Of a stretch of 64,000 nucleotides of DNA, positions 42,435 to 51,130 are shown piece by piece. Within the stretch, counting starts at the first letter, position 1; each line of letters begins with the position of its first letter. The translations under genes and the position numbers were made by a program. The notes under the pieces are model-generated. The model did not search any database. It saw only the letters and a list, made by a program, of their open reading frames with translations, and was not told the origin of the DNA. Source of the DNA: Velthaea sp965214335 (GTDB lineage: Bacteria > Vulcanimicrobiota > Vulcanimicrobiia > Vulcanimicrobiales > Vulcanimicrobiaceae); contig CBDCBO010000012.1 in assembly GCA_965214335.1 (NCBI GenBank), positions 62,001 through 126,000 of the forward strand, given 5' to 3'.

Positions 42435-45400
42435 AGCGCCACCTGAACGTAGACACGGACGGCGATCGGAGCTTGATTGGGGTAGACGATATACGGTTTG
42501 GCGCTCGAGCCGACCGTTTGTTGCGCGCCGTGAAAGGTATCGCTCACCGACGGCGCGCCGCTCGATGCGCACAAGCCGGTCGTCACGAGTTGACAATCGA
42601 GCGTGAAATTGGCCAGCGGTACGCTGGCGACGTTATCGAATAAGTTCGTGAACGCCACCCCGTACGTCACACCATATTTGCCGCCCGGCGGAGTCATTTC
42701 GATCGTTAGATCGGTGTTGAGCGTCGGATGCGACAGCAAGCTGCCCGGTCCACTTAACGCGGACTCCAAGCCGCGTGTCGCGGCCAGATTTGGGCTGGTA
42801 ACCGAGCCCGGATTCTGCGGATTCACGGCACCTGATGCCAGCACGTTCGAGTAGCCGTTGAGAAACAGCGCGTTGGAGTACGGAATATACACCGGCACGC
42901 CGTTGACATTGAACGCTTCATACGTCCCGGCACCGTACGGGTAGCCGCTCTTGAGCGTGAAAATCGGATTGATCCGCAGCCCGCCCCGTGTCCGGTACGT
43001 CAGCGCCAGCGTGCTTTGGAACGGCGCTAACGTCGGCGAATGATAGAGCAAACCTTGCTGCACCGACGCCGTGGGTAAATAGTCGCCCGGCGGATCGTTG
43101 CCGATTTGATTGATATAGGTGGCGGAGAATGTACCCGTCAGCCCGGTCGGCTTTAGTGGTGTCGTCGCCTGGAACTCCAAGCCGGTCGCGCTTTGAATGC
43201 CTAAATTTGATTGCACCGGCGGGCTCAGCTGCTGGGTGCCCGTCGTCGTATCGATGCCCAGCAGCGATTGCGACGTTTCGACGATATTATAGCCGCGCCG
43301 ATAGAACGGCGTTACCTTGACCGCGGCACCGGTCCGAAACTCGTGGGAATACGAGAAATCGTAGTTGGTAAACGATGCGCCTTGCAGGGGATACGTGATT
43401 TCCGACTGCTGTGCGTAACGTGCGTTGCGGATCAGCCAATATAGTTGCTGTCCGTAGCTCGTGCACGTTTGGTTACCTAGAACGTACGTGTTGCCCAAGA
43501 TCGTCGTCGGCTGACCCGGACCGCAGTACGTGGCGGCCTTGCCGGTGACGCTGTCGTACGACGGAATTTTGGCGAACGCGGCAAAGGCACTGGGGTCGAT
43601 ATTGTTCCCGATGAAGGTCGGCAACGGGATCGACAGCGTGCGCCCGAAATTCAAGCGCAACGCGTCGTGACTACCGAGCCGGTACGCGATGCCGCCGTGC
43701 GGCTCGTAGAGGCGCTGATGGCGTAATCCGTCGACTGCGGGCGGATTGAGCGGATCGTCCGGAATGAGGAAGTTGTAGCCGTCCAGCCGCAACGCGGCCA
43801 GTACCTTGAGCCGCGCATTCGGGGCGAACGTGTCTTGCGCGTAGAGCGAATAGCTCTGCTGGTTGGCGGTCGGCGTTTCGACTTCGGGCGGCAATGCCGG
43901 AGCGCCACCCGGAAAAAATTTATTGAGATAGCCACAATTTTCTTGTGGAATCGATATGCGATTGGGCACGTAGATGCCGCCCGTCGCGAGCACCGCGCCG
44001 ACGCAACCCGGCGTGCCTCCGACGATCTGACCTGAAGCGTTGAGCACGACCGGCTGCGGCGTCACAAAGTCGGCCAGAATGTCGTGGGTTCGCGCGCCAA
44101 AATTTATCGTACTCGACAGGGTTTCGTAGTTACCTTCATACGCGCCGGTGTAGTCGATATAGTTGATTTGCTCGCCGAAGGGATGCACGAATTCGTACTG
44201 GCCGCCAAGCTGCAGCGTGTGTTTGGTTCCCAATGCCTTGGTCACGTCGAACGCCACGCCGCGCCGGATTCCCCCGCTCTGCGGAACGTAGAGTCCTTGT
44301 GAGGGAAGCTCTTCACTAGCCGAATTGTCCGTGCGAAAGCCGCGCAGCTTGAGCACGGTCGTCGCATTGAGATTATTATCGTACTCGATCTTGTACGCGC
44401 CGAACGGGCTATCGATCGACTCCGGGGCGGACAGCTGCTGGCCCGGAACCGCGCCGTGGACCGGGGTGACGAAACGATTCACAAACGCCTGGCCGTCGTT
44501 CGTCAGCCCGCTAGGCGAACCGCTTGCGCCGAAGAGACCGGTCAGCGATTGGTTTGTCGAACCCGTCGGGTTGACCAGCGGATTGTTCAAAAAGAAAAAT
44601 TCTTGCGGGACCGCCGCGAGTAGCCCATAGCCGCCGAAGTCCAAGCCTTCGTGCACGACTTGGCTCTGACCGAAGAGTTGAATCGATTGGGCGTTGTCGT
44701 GACCGAATTTATAGACCAGATTATCGAGAAAGTCGCGCGAGTCTTGATGCGATTTATTGAAGAATGCCGTTGTGAAGATGCGCCGGTCCGCCGACGCGAA
44801 CAGCGTGCTTTGAGCCGGATCGATCGTGGTCGGGTCGGCGGCGATCGATGCCGCGTTGATGCCGTACGGACCGTACGCGAACGTGGTGTCTTCCGCGGTG
44901 AAGCTCATGTAGTTCGAGAGCCGCCCATTGCGGGTGGCCGTGCCCCACTCAAAACCGCGCTGGCCGCCGACCGTTATCGTGGTCTGCTCGAGATCGAAAT
45001 TGGCGAAGCCCGGAAACGTCCCGCGTTTGGCGGTGGCCGAGATCAGCCCGGTGCCGGTATTACCGTGGGTGGCGTCGCCGCCACCCGGAATAATTTCAAT
45101 CGAGCCGACGCCGTTGAGCAGATAGTTCGAGCCCAGATTTTGAAAGCGATCCGATAAACTCCGATTCGGTTCGTTATAGTCGATATTCTCGAACTCGAAA
45201 CCACCTTCGAACGACGTGCCGCCGCGAATGAGCGCCGTACCGTTTTTGTCGATCGTCACGCTGGGAAGTTCGCTGAGCAGTTCTTTAGCGTTGGTGTTAA
45301 AGGTTTTGCCCAGCAACTGCTCGATCGCCGCAGCATTGACCGTAATGCGGTCAACGGTCTGATCGGGTTGAAAGGCGCTGGTGAGCGAGCGGCTTTTGGC

Positions 45401-45877
45401 TCGCACGGTCGCGATCGTCTTGAGCGGCCGATCCAGCTTGAGATCGACCCGATATGTTTCATTCTGCGTAACGGTCGCCCCGGATAATACGAAGGTCGCA
45501 TATCCGGCGTGCGCGACACTGATCGTATAGGTGTCGACCGAAACGCCGGCCAACGCGAATGAGCCGCGCTCGTCCGTTTGCACGGTATACCGATCGGAGC
45601 CAGAGGCGGCCGTGATCGTCGCGTGCGCCACCGGCAACCGCGTATAGGTATCGACGATGGTGCCGGCAATTTGTCCGGTGGTCGCCGCCCGTGCCGGCTG
45701 CACTCCGCACACGACAACGTGCAACGCGAAAATACCCGCGATGAGGATCGACGGCAGACGTGCGCGCCGGTGATACCAGAACCGCCCGAGTCGCAACCTA
45801 CCGGGCAACGGCGGGGCCGCCGGCAAGAACATGCGAGAATGAGACACGTGTTTGACACGGCCTTTCGATATCGTCAT
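42431..45877 (-). CDS. TonB-dependent receptor with carboxypeptidase-regulatory domain
   Basis: About 1148 residues. The signal (LPSILIAGIFALHVVVCGVQ) is followed by a CarboxypepD-reg-like domain (TTGQIAGTIVDTYTRLPVAH to about 110), a plug (LLSELPSVTIDKNGTALIRG, LNGVGSIEIIPGGGDATHGN) and a large barrel ending APIAVRVYVQVAL. This domain order is that of SusC-like or oar-like receptors for peptides, glycans or metal chelates; the ligand is unknown. The start is uncertain: ATG 45877 or ATG 45832. It heads a three-gene operon (overlap of 4, then a gap of 2) with two lipoproteins and is divergent from the first pstS-like gene. Confidence 0.87.
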   Translation of the reverse strand: MTISKGRVKHVSHSRMFLPAAPPLPGRLRLGRFWYHRRARLPSILIAGIFALHVVVCGVQPARAATTGQIAGTIVDTYTRLPVAHATITAASGSDRYTVQTDERGSFALAGVSVDTYTISVAHAGYATFVLSGATVTQNETYRVDLKLDRPLKTIATVRAKSRSLTSAFQPDQTVDRITVNAAAIEQLLGKTFNTNAKELLSELPSVTIDKNGTALIRGGTSFEGGFEFENIDYNEPNRSLSDRFQNLGSNYLLNGVGSIEIIPGGGDATHGNTGTGLISATAKRGTFPGFANFDLEQTTITVGGQRGFEWGTATRNGRLSNYMSFTAEDTTFAYGPYGINAASIAADPTTIDPAQSTLFASADRRIFTTAFFNKSHQDSRDFLDNLVYKFGHDNAQSIQLFGQSQVVHEGLDFGGYGLLAAVPQEFFFLNNPLVNPTGSTNQSLTGLFGASGSPSGLTNDGQAFVNRFVTPVHGAVPGQQLSAPESIDSPFGAYKIEYDNNLNATTVLKLRGFRTDNSASEELPSQGLYVPQSGGIRRGVAFDVTKALGTKHTLQLGGQYEFVHPFGEQINYIDYTGAYEGNYETLSSTINFGARTHDILADFVTPQPVVLNASGQIVGGTPGCVGAVLATGGIYVPNRISIPQENCGYLNKFFPGGAPALPPEVETPTANQQSYSLYAQDTFAPNARLKVLAALRLDGYNFLIPDDPLNPPAVDGLRHQRLYEPHGGIAYRLGSHDALRLNFGRTLSIPLPTFIGNNIDPSAFAAFAKIPSYDSVTGKAATYCGPGQPTTILGNTYVLGNQTCTSYGQQLYWLIRNARYAQQSEITYPLQGASFTNYDFSYSHEFRTGAAVKVTPFYRRGYNIVETSQSLLGIDTTTGTQQLSPPVQSNLGIQSATGLEFQATTPLKPTGLTGTFSATYINQIGNDPPGDYLPTASVQQGLLYHSPTLAPFQSTLALTYRTRGGLRINPIFTLKSGYPYGAGTYEAFNVNGVPVYIPYSNALFLNGYSNVLASGAVNPQNPGSVTSPNLAATRGLESALSGPGSLLSHPTLNTDLTIEMTPPGGKYGVTYGVAFTNLFDNVASVPLANFTLDCQLVTTGLCASSGAPSVSDTFHGAQQTVGSSAKPYIVYPNQAPIAVRVYVQVAL

Positions 45878-46317
45878 GCAATAAAACAGTGCAACCTCGC
45901 GAACACGGGGCAGCACTTAAAATCTTTACATCCCAAGCTTATCGTAACGTTAACCCGAGCCGAAAACGACAGATTTCTTGGGCCGTCGTCGGCGCACAAT
46001 TGTTTTGAGTTGTAGCGTCGCTCCCAACGCCGTCTCGATCACGCCCAGGCGTTTACTAGGCAGCAGTCGGTTACCATCATGTCGACGCCCAATTAAATTT
46101 AGGCGCTCGACTGCGACTCTATGCGAGCGCAGGTGTGAAGTAGTGTCGAGTGTTTGCGAGCTATCATTAATGCGAATCTTCGGTTCAGCGCAGAATCATT
46201 TTGAATGAGTCGATAACTTTAAGCTAACCATAAACGTACGAACGGCCGGGCATGCGTATAATAACCGCGGCGCCTCACCACTGGCGACGCACCTCATTCA
46301 TTTCAACAGGAGCAGGT
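45878..46317 (+). other. Divergent intergenic region between TonB receptor and pstS-like gene
   Basis: About 440 bases, visibly lower in G+C than the genes, without a credible gene. It must hold promoters for both directions. On the plus strand GCTAAC (46223-46228), GGGCATGC (46248-46255) and TATAAT (46257-46262) recur in the same order upstream of the second pstS-like gene. TAAC repeats with an 11-base step near 46213 could be operator half-sites; this is tentative. Confidence 0.5.
46257..46262 (+). promoter_or_regulatory. Probable -10 element of the first pstS-like gene
   Basis: TATAAT matches the sigma-70 -10 consensus and lies 56 bases before the ATG. No good -35 element is 17 bases upstream, so an activator may be needed. 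The order GCTAAC / GGGCATGC / TATAnT matches the second gene's promoter. Confidence 0.5.
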
Positions 46318-47757
46318 ATGAAAAAGACCGCTTTTCGGCGTTTGCTTCAAACGTCGATTCCCGCGGCGCTGATCGCGACGGCAACGATCGCCGATGCCGC
46401 GTCCATTACGCCGCTTTCGCATGCACCGTTTATCGCAGGCCCCGCAATCGGCGCACGGCCCGTGCTCACTCGTCCCAACGGCTTCCTTCGCCGCTTCGCG
46501 AACAGCACACCGCGCACGACATTCGTCGCCGGCGGTGCAACGTTACCGGCGCTGGCGTATGTCGGCGGCAATGCGCTCACGCAAAATCCGGCACTGCCGG
46601 CGAGCGGCTCGATTTTCGCAGAATTCGCGACGTTGACCGGCGTTACGACGCAGTATTGCCAAACCGGCAGCGGCTTCGGCAAGCGCGTTTTTGACGGCGA
46701 CGGCACCACTGGCGGTGTGAACGGCGCCTGCGCCGCACTCGGCACGTCGCCCGGCGCGACGAACGGTTTCGGTGCGCCCGCTTCGCTCGGACTGACCGAT
46801 CCCGATGTCACCGGTTCCGACGCTCCGCTGTCGCAAGGCGAATACACCAACTTTGTAAATTTCCGTTCCGCAGCGCGCGGCGAAGCGGTCGAAGAACCCT
46901 CGATCATCGGCTCGGTCGCACTGCTCTACAACAATCCCGATCTCGCCGGAACGCAGATCAGCCTTACGAGCGCGCAGATCTGCTCGATTTACGAAGGCAA
47001 GATCACCAACTGGAGCCAGCTCGGCAGAAAAGCACGTGCGCTTTTAGTAGCCTATCGTTCCGACGGTAGCGGCACGACGTTCGCGTTCTCGAATCATCTG
47101 TTGGCAACATGCCCCGGCTCGGGCCTCAACACCAGCCAAAACTTCACCGGCGCAACGCCGCCTAACGTCCCAGTATTCCCGGGAACGCTGCCGGCGAATT
47201 TCGGCGGTTTCTCCGGCAACGTTGGCGTAACGCAGGGCATCGTCGCCAACGCCGGCACGATCGGTTATGTCGAAGCCGCGAATGCCAAGTCGGCTGTCGG
47301 CGGTGCGTTGCAATACGCCAAAGTCAACAATACCGACCCAATCAAAGACCTGCCGCAAACCGCCCAAAATTATGTCTACAACGCATCGACTATTACCCTC
47401 GATGCGGCAGTCGTGACGACCGGCGGCCCGGCAACAACGAGCCCGCTGACCGGCGTTTCACGGTCCGGCTGCGTCTATCTCGCCGTTCCGCAAGCCTACG
47501 CGAATATCACCAAAGGCTACCCGATCATCGCGGTCACGAATTTCCTGTTCTCGTCGGCCGGCAACGGAGCCACGAACGCAACGAACCTGCAAAAGCTCGT
47601 TATGGAAGTGAACACCCCGACGCTGTTCGGTTCGGCAATCACCACCGTTGATAAACCAAGCCGCGCCAAAGGCACCGGCCTCACCGGTTACGCCGCGTTG
47701 GGCAAATCGTTCAACGCGCCGCTCATCGCCGGCGCCAAGAACTGCATCGGCGTCTAG
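46318..47757 (+). CDS. PstS-like phosphate-type substrate-binding protein, copy 1
   Basis: 479 residues from ATG 46318 with AGGAG 5 bases upstream. A signal peptide (LIATATIADA) precedes a PBP-like domain. FVAGGATLPALAYVGG, TGSGFGKRVFDG, DVTGSDAPLSQGEY, ICSIYEGKITNWSQLG, AYRSDGSGTTFAFSNHL and GTIGYVEAANA match PstS blocks, including SDGSGTT, which in PstS contacts phosphate. It is longer than typical PstS, with inserts rich in Gly/Asn. No pstCAB or phoU is adjacent, so it may be secreted or serve another function. A second copy lies at 49614-51041. Confidence 0.85.
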   Translation: MKKTAFRRLLQTSIPAALIATATIADAASITPLSHAPFIAGPAIGARPVLTRPNGFLRRFANSTPRTTFVAGGATLPALAYVGGNALTQNPALPASGSIFAEFATLTGVTTQYCQTGSGFGKRVFDGDGTTGGVNGACAALGTSPGATNGFGAPASLGLTDPDVTGSDAPLSQGEYTNFVNFRSAARGEAVEEPSIIGSVALLYNNPDLAGTQISLTSAQICSIYEGKITNWSQLGRKARALLVAYRSDGSGTTFAFSNHLLATCPGSGLNTSQNFTGATPPNVPVFPGTLPANFGGFSGNVGVTQGIVANAGTIGYVEAANAKSAVGGALQYAKVNNTDPIKDLPQTAQNYVYNASTITLDAAVVTTGGPATTSPLTGVSRSGCVYLAVPQAYANITKGYPIIAVTNFLFSSAGNGATNATNLQKLVMEVNTPTLFGSAITTVDKPSRAKGTGLTGYAALGKSFNAPLIAGAKNCIGV

Positions 47758-47779
47758 CGCTTCTTCCCAACTCAATGCG

Positions 47780-47810
47780 GGGCACGCGAATATTCGCGTG
47801 CCCTTTTTTT
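47780..47810 (+). terminator. Rho-independent terminator of pstS-like copy 1
   Basis: A perfect 24-base palindrome, GGGCACGCGAATATTCGCGTGCCC, is followed by seven T. It stands 22 bases after the stop codon. Confidence 0.93.
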
Positions 47811-47974
47811 CTCATAATATACGCCGAGATTGGCAACAGTAAGACGACATCCGTGGTTCAAACGCGAGCACCTCGGAAACCTAATAACTCTGTTAACCAT
47901 TCCATAAAGCTCTGAGGCGGATCGGAGATTGTCAACACTTATAGGCCATTTTGTTCAATAGATTTGTGTAGTCG

Positions 47975-48913
47975 TCACGCGGCTTGAGATTGGTTGCCAA
48001 CGTCGGTCGACGGCCGATTAATATACGATGCTGGGGCGAACTGCGGTGGTTTCGGACGTCCTTTAACGAACCGCTCCGGATGCGCAGCATATGCTGCGTC
48101 AAGTGAATTTTGACGGGATGTCTGCTTCGCTTCGACGCGGCCGTGGTGAACGTCGGACGGCGTTAAGAGTGCGATGCCGCTATGGCGATGATCATAATTA
48201 TACCAGTGAAAGAAGGCAAAACAGAACATGCGTGCTTCGACGATATTAGCAAACGTCTTGGGGAATTCCGGCTGGTATTTCGTGGTTTTGAAGAGCGACT
48301 CGATGTGCGGATTGTCGTTAGAAACGTGTGGCCGCGAATGACTTTTGGTTACGCCCAAATCGGCGAGTAAAAACGCCAGTGGCTTAGAAGTCATCGAGCT
48401 TCCGCGGTCGGCTTGAATCGTGAGCTTCTTGGGATCGGCTCCTTGTTGTCGGATCGTTGTTTCGAGTAGCACCTTTGCAAGCTCCGAGCTTTCGCGATCG
48501 GCGATCAACCAGCCAACAACATAGCGGCTGTAGATGTCAACGACCGCATAAAGGTAGTAGTACGTCCATTTCTGCGGGCCGTGCAATTTGGTAATGTCCC
48601 AAGCGTAGACCTGATTCGGAGCTGTCGCGCAAAGCTCGGGCTTGACGTGCGCCGGGCGCGTTGCTTGATCTCGGCGATCGCCGACTTCGCCGACGCTCCG
48701 CAAGACGCGGTACATCGTCGAAATCGAGCCGTAGTATCGGTTTTCGTCCAAGAGAGTGGCGTAGATGTAGGACACACTGCGGTCGACAAAGCGCGCGTGA
48801 TGTACGACATCAAGTAGTTCCTGACATTCAAATAACGTTAGTGCACGCGCGCAGAAGCGAGGACGTTTACCGCTATTGCGCGCATCTTGTCGCCGAGCCG
48901 CGCGCGATGGCAT
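47975..48913 (-). CDS. IS3-family transposase OrfB
   Basis: 312 residues. The integrase core is present with all three acidic residues: VYAWDITKLHGP (first Asp), LTIQADRGSSMTSKPL (second Asp) and SNDNPHIESLFKTTKYQPEF (Glu). FFHWYNYDHRHSGIALLTP is the IS3 C-terminal signature. GGAGG stands 2 bases before ATG 48913, but IS3 OrfB is normally made by frameshifting from OrfA. The OrfA frame ends in a stop at 48934, so fusion is blocked here unless a further frameshift occurs. Confidence 0.9.
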   Translation of the reverse strand: MPSRAARRQDARNSGKRPRFCARALTLFECQELLDVVHHARFVDRSVSYIYATLLDENRYYGSISTMYRVLRSVGEVGDRRDQATRPAHVKPELCATAPNQVYAWDITKLHGPQKWTYYYLYAVVDIYSRYVVGWLIADRESSELAKVLLETTIRQQGADPKKLTIQADRGSSMTSKPLAFLLADLGVTKSHSRPHVSNDNPHIESLFKTTKYQPEFPKTFANIVEARMFCFAFFHWYNYDHRHSGIALLTPSDVHHGRVEAKQTSRQNSLDAAYAAHPERFVKGRPKPPQFAPASYINRPSTDVGNQSQAA

Positions 48914-48933
48914 AGCCTCCGTAATGGCAGCGA

Positions 48934-49479
48934 CTATATCAATGGTTCAGGCTCGTCAGCAGCTGGTATGCTCTCAACGTACGGCAACGAACGTTTCTGA
49001 TGCCGTTGAAAGCTTGCACGCGCAACCGCCATTTGGTTGCAAGCGTGCCGTTCGCCGATTTCCGCTTTCAACTCGAGGACCGCTTGTTCCACGGCGGTAG
49101 ATCCAGGATGTCCGCACTCTCGCCGGCACATGCGCGCAAGAGTGCGTAGACTTTTCCCTGGATGTCAATCACCCGTTCCGCCTTCTCGAGCTTGCGTTCG
49201 AGTTCGGCAATACGCTTTTGCGATCGCGTTACCTCGGCAGCTTCGGGATCGGGTTTTGGACCCCGACGAACGCTGAGCGCTCTGCCTAAACCTCGTTGTC
49301 TACGCCAGCTGTAAAGCAATGACGAGTAGATGCGTTCTCGCCGGAGCAGCGCCGCTCGCTCGATATCCGATGCGCCAATCATACGCATCAAGAATGCGGG
49401 CTTTCTCTGCAGCGGTGAAGCGTCCGCGGGTAGCCTTTGCCGGTACTTCTGAATTGGGAGTCGCCGGGCTGGGATTCAT
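48934..49479 (-). pseudogene. IS3-family OrfA, frameshifted
   Basis: The sequence starts at ATG 49479 (NPSPATPNSEVPAKATRGRF then TAAEKARILDAYD). The homologous reading then jumps to a second frame at about 49385 (SDIERAALLRRERIYSSLLY, KRIAELERKLEKAERVIDIQ, a leucine-zipper-like coiled coil). At about 49110 it returns to the first frame (VEQAVLELKAEIGERHACNQ) and ends at TAG 48934. The first jump is not part of any known IS3 programme, so OrfA is probably inactive. Confidence 0.75.
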
Positions 49480-49536
49480 TTGCTATAACCTTTTTGCCCT
49501 CCAGTAATTACGTCCGCTAGATGGCCTCAGCTAACG

Positions 49537-49565
49537 TTGACACGGAGGGCATGCCGGCCTATAGT
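49537..49565 (+). promoter_or_regulatory. Sigma-70-type promoter of pstS-like copy 2
   Basis: TTGACA (49537-49542), 17 bases, then TATAGT (49560-49565), 48 bases before the ATG. The IS3 element ends 7 bases upstream of the -35 box, so the core promoter is intact but anything upstream of it was displaced. Confidence 0.85.
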
Positions 49566-49613
49566 CATTTTTGAGATCACCAGCGACTTACGCGATGCAT
49601 CGATAGGAGCGTT

Positions 49614-51041
49614 ATGAAAAACTTTTTCCGGCGCTTGCCTCAAACGTTGATTCCCACGGCGCTGATCGCGACGGCGACGGTTGCAGATGCCGCAAGCGTA
49701 ACGCCGCTGTTGCATGCACCGATCGCTGCAACGCCTGCTATTGGCGCACGGCCGGCCCTTCTAGGCCGAAACGCCGCCGTTCGCCGTTCGGCGAACAGCA
49801 CGCCGCGCACGACTTTCGTTGCCGGCGGCTCTACGCTACCGGCACTGGCGTATGTTGGTTTAAACGCACAGAAGGCTTTGCCGGTAAGTGGATCGATTTT
49901 CGGGGAATTTGCAGCACTGTCTGGTGTTACGACGCAGTATTGTCAAACCGGAAGCGGCTTTGGTAAACGCGTTTTTGACGGCGACGGAACAACCGGCGGC
50001 GTTAACGGCTACTGCCCTTTATTGAGCGAGCCACTCAACCCAAAGACGGGCTATGGTTCGCCCGCTGCCCTTGGTCTTACCGATCCCGATATCACCGGTT
50101 CCGACGCCCCGCTCTCACAAGGCGAATATACAAATTTCCGAAACTTTCGCTCAGCAACGCGCGGCGAACCCGTTGAAATTCCTTCAATTATCGGCTCCAT
50201 CGCACTCCTGTACAATAATCCCGACCTTGTCGGTGAACAAGTGAATTTGACTAGCAGTCAAGTATGCGCAATTTACGAAGGTCACGTCACAAATTGGAGC
50301 CAGTTAGGCAAAAGACCGCGTGCGCTTTTAGTAGCCTATCGATCGGATGGCAGCGGCACAACGTTCGCATTCTCAAATCATCTTTCGGCGACATGCCCGA
50401 ATTCAGGCCTTAACACCAGCCAAAACTTTACCGGCGCAACGTCGCCGAACGTTCCTGTTTTCATGGGGGCACTGCCGGCTAATTTCGGTGGTTCCTCAGG
50501 AACGGTCAGCATGACACATGCCATTCGTGATTATGCTGGGGCGATCGGTTATGTCGAAGCCGCGGATGCGAGATCAGCTGCCGGCGGTGCGGTGCAGTAC
50601 GCCAAGGTCAATGAAATGGACCCAATTAAAGATCTGCCTCAAACGGCCCAAAAATTTGTGTACAACTCATCTACGATCCAGCAGGACGCGGCGGTCGTAA
50701 CGACCGGTGGCCCGGCAACAACGAGTCCGTTGACCAGCGTTTCACGCGCCGGCTGCGTCTATCTCGCCGTTCCGCAAGCCTACGCGAATATCACCAAAGG
50801 GTACCCGATCATTGCGGTTAGCAACCTTCTTTTCTCGTCAGCCGGCAACGGAACGACGAACGCAACAAACCTCCAGCAGCTTGTGACCGAGGTGAACACT
50901 CCTACGCTGTTTGGCTCCGCAATCACCACGGTCGACAAGCCGACTCAGGCAAAAGGAACTGGCCAAACGGGCTATAGTGCTCTCAATCAAACCTTAAACG
51001 CCCCTCTGACAGCGGCCGCTAAGAACTGCATCGGCGCATAG
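49614..51041 (+). CDS. PstS-like phosphate-type substrate-binding protein, copy 2
   Basis: 475 residues. ATG 49614 is preceded by AGGAG 5 bases upstream. It is collinear with copy 1 over its whole length, with the same blocks: FVAGGSTLPALAYVGL, TGSGFGKRVFDGDGTTGGVN, ITGSDAPLSQGEY, VCAIYEGHVTNWSQLG, AYRSDGSGTTFAFSNHL. The two differ at scattered residues and in the insert after TTGGVNG, so this is an older duplication, not a recent copy. Codon use is visibly more A+T-rich than in copy 1. It has its own promoter. Confidence 0.85.
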   Translation: MKNFFRRLPQTLIPTALIATATVADAASVTPLLHAPIAATPAIGARPALLGRNAAVRRSANSTPRTTFVAGGSTLPALAYVGLNAQKALPVSGSIFGEFAALSGVTTQYCQTGSGFGKRVFDGDGTTGGVNGYCPLLSEPLNPKTGYGSPAALGLTDPDITGSDAPLSQGEYTNFRNFRSATRGEPVEIPSIIGSIALLYNNPDLVGEQVNLTSSQVCAIYEGHVTNWSQLGKRPRALLVAYRSDGSGTTFAFSNHLSATCPNSGLNTSQNFTGATSPNVPVFMGALPANFGGSSGTVSMTHAIRDYAGAIGYVEAADARSAAGGAVQYAKVNEMDPIKDLPQTAQKFVYNSSTIQQDAAVVTTGGPATTSPLTSVSRAGCVYLAVPQAYANITKGYPIIAVSNLLFSSAGNGTTNATNLQQLVTEVNTPTLFGSAITTVDKPTQAKGTGQTGYSALNQTLNAPLTAAAKNCIGA

Positions 51042-51060
51042 CGTTTCCTGCACAAAAGAC

Positions 51061-51094
51061 GAGGGAAGCTCGGCTGACACGAGCCTCCTTTGTT
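51061..51094 (+). terminator. Possible terminator after pstS-like copy 2
   Basis: GAGG and CTCG on the left can pair with CGAG and CCTC on the right around GCTGACA, with a 4-base bulge, followed by CTTTGTTT. It lies between two convergent genes. The hairpin is weak. Confidence 0.4.
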
Positions 51095-51130
51095 TACATC
51101 TGAACCTATGACGCCGGCGATGCATCGCCT

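Larger units (their letters stand above)
47912..49529 (-). mobile_element. IS3-family insertion sequence, decayed
   Basis: About 1.6 kb holding an OrfA/OrfB transposase pair on the minus strand. The ends read TGAGGC at the left (47913) and GCCTCA at the right (49524-49529), short inverted repeats. GCT at 47909-47911 is repeated at 49530-49532, fitting the 3-base target duplication of IS3 elements. Removing the element and one GCT rejoins TAAAGCTAACGTTGAC, which resembles the promoter region of the first pstS-like gene (TTAAGCTAACCATAAAC). The exact outer base on the left is uncertain by one. Confidence 0.8.
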
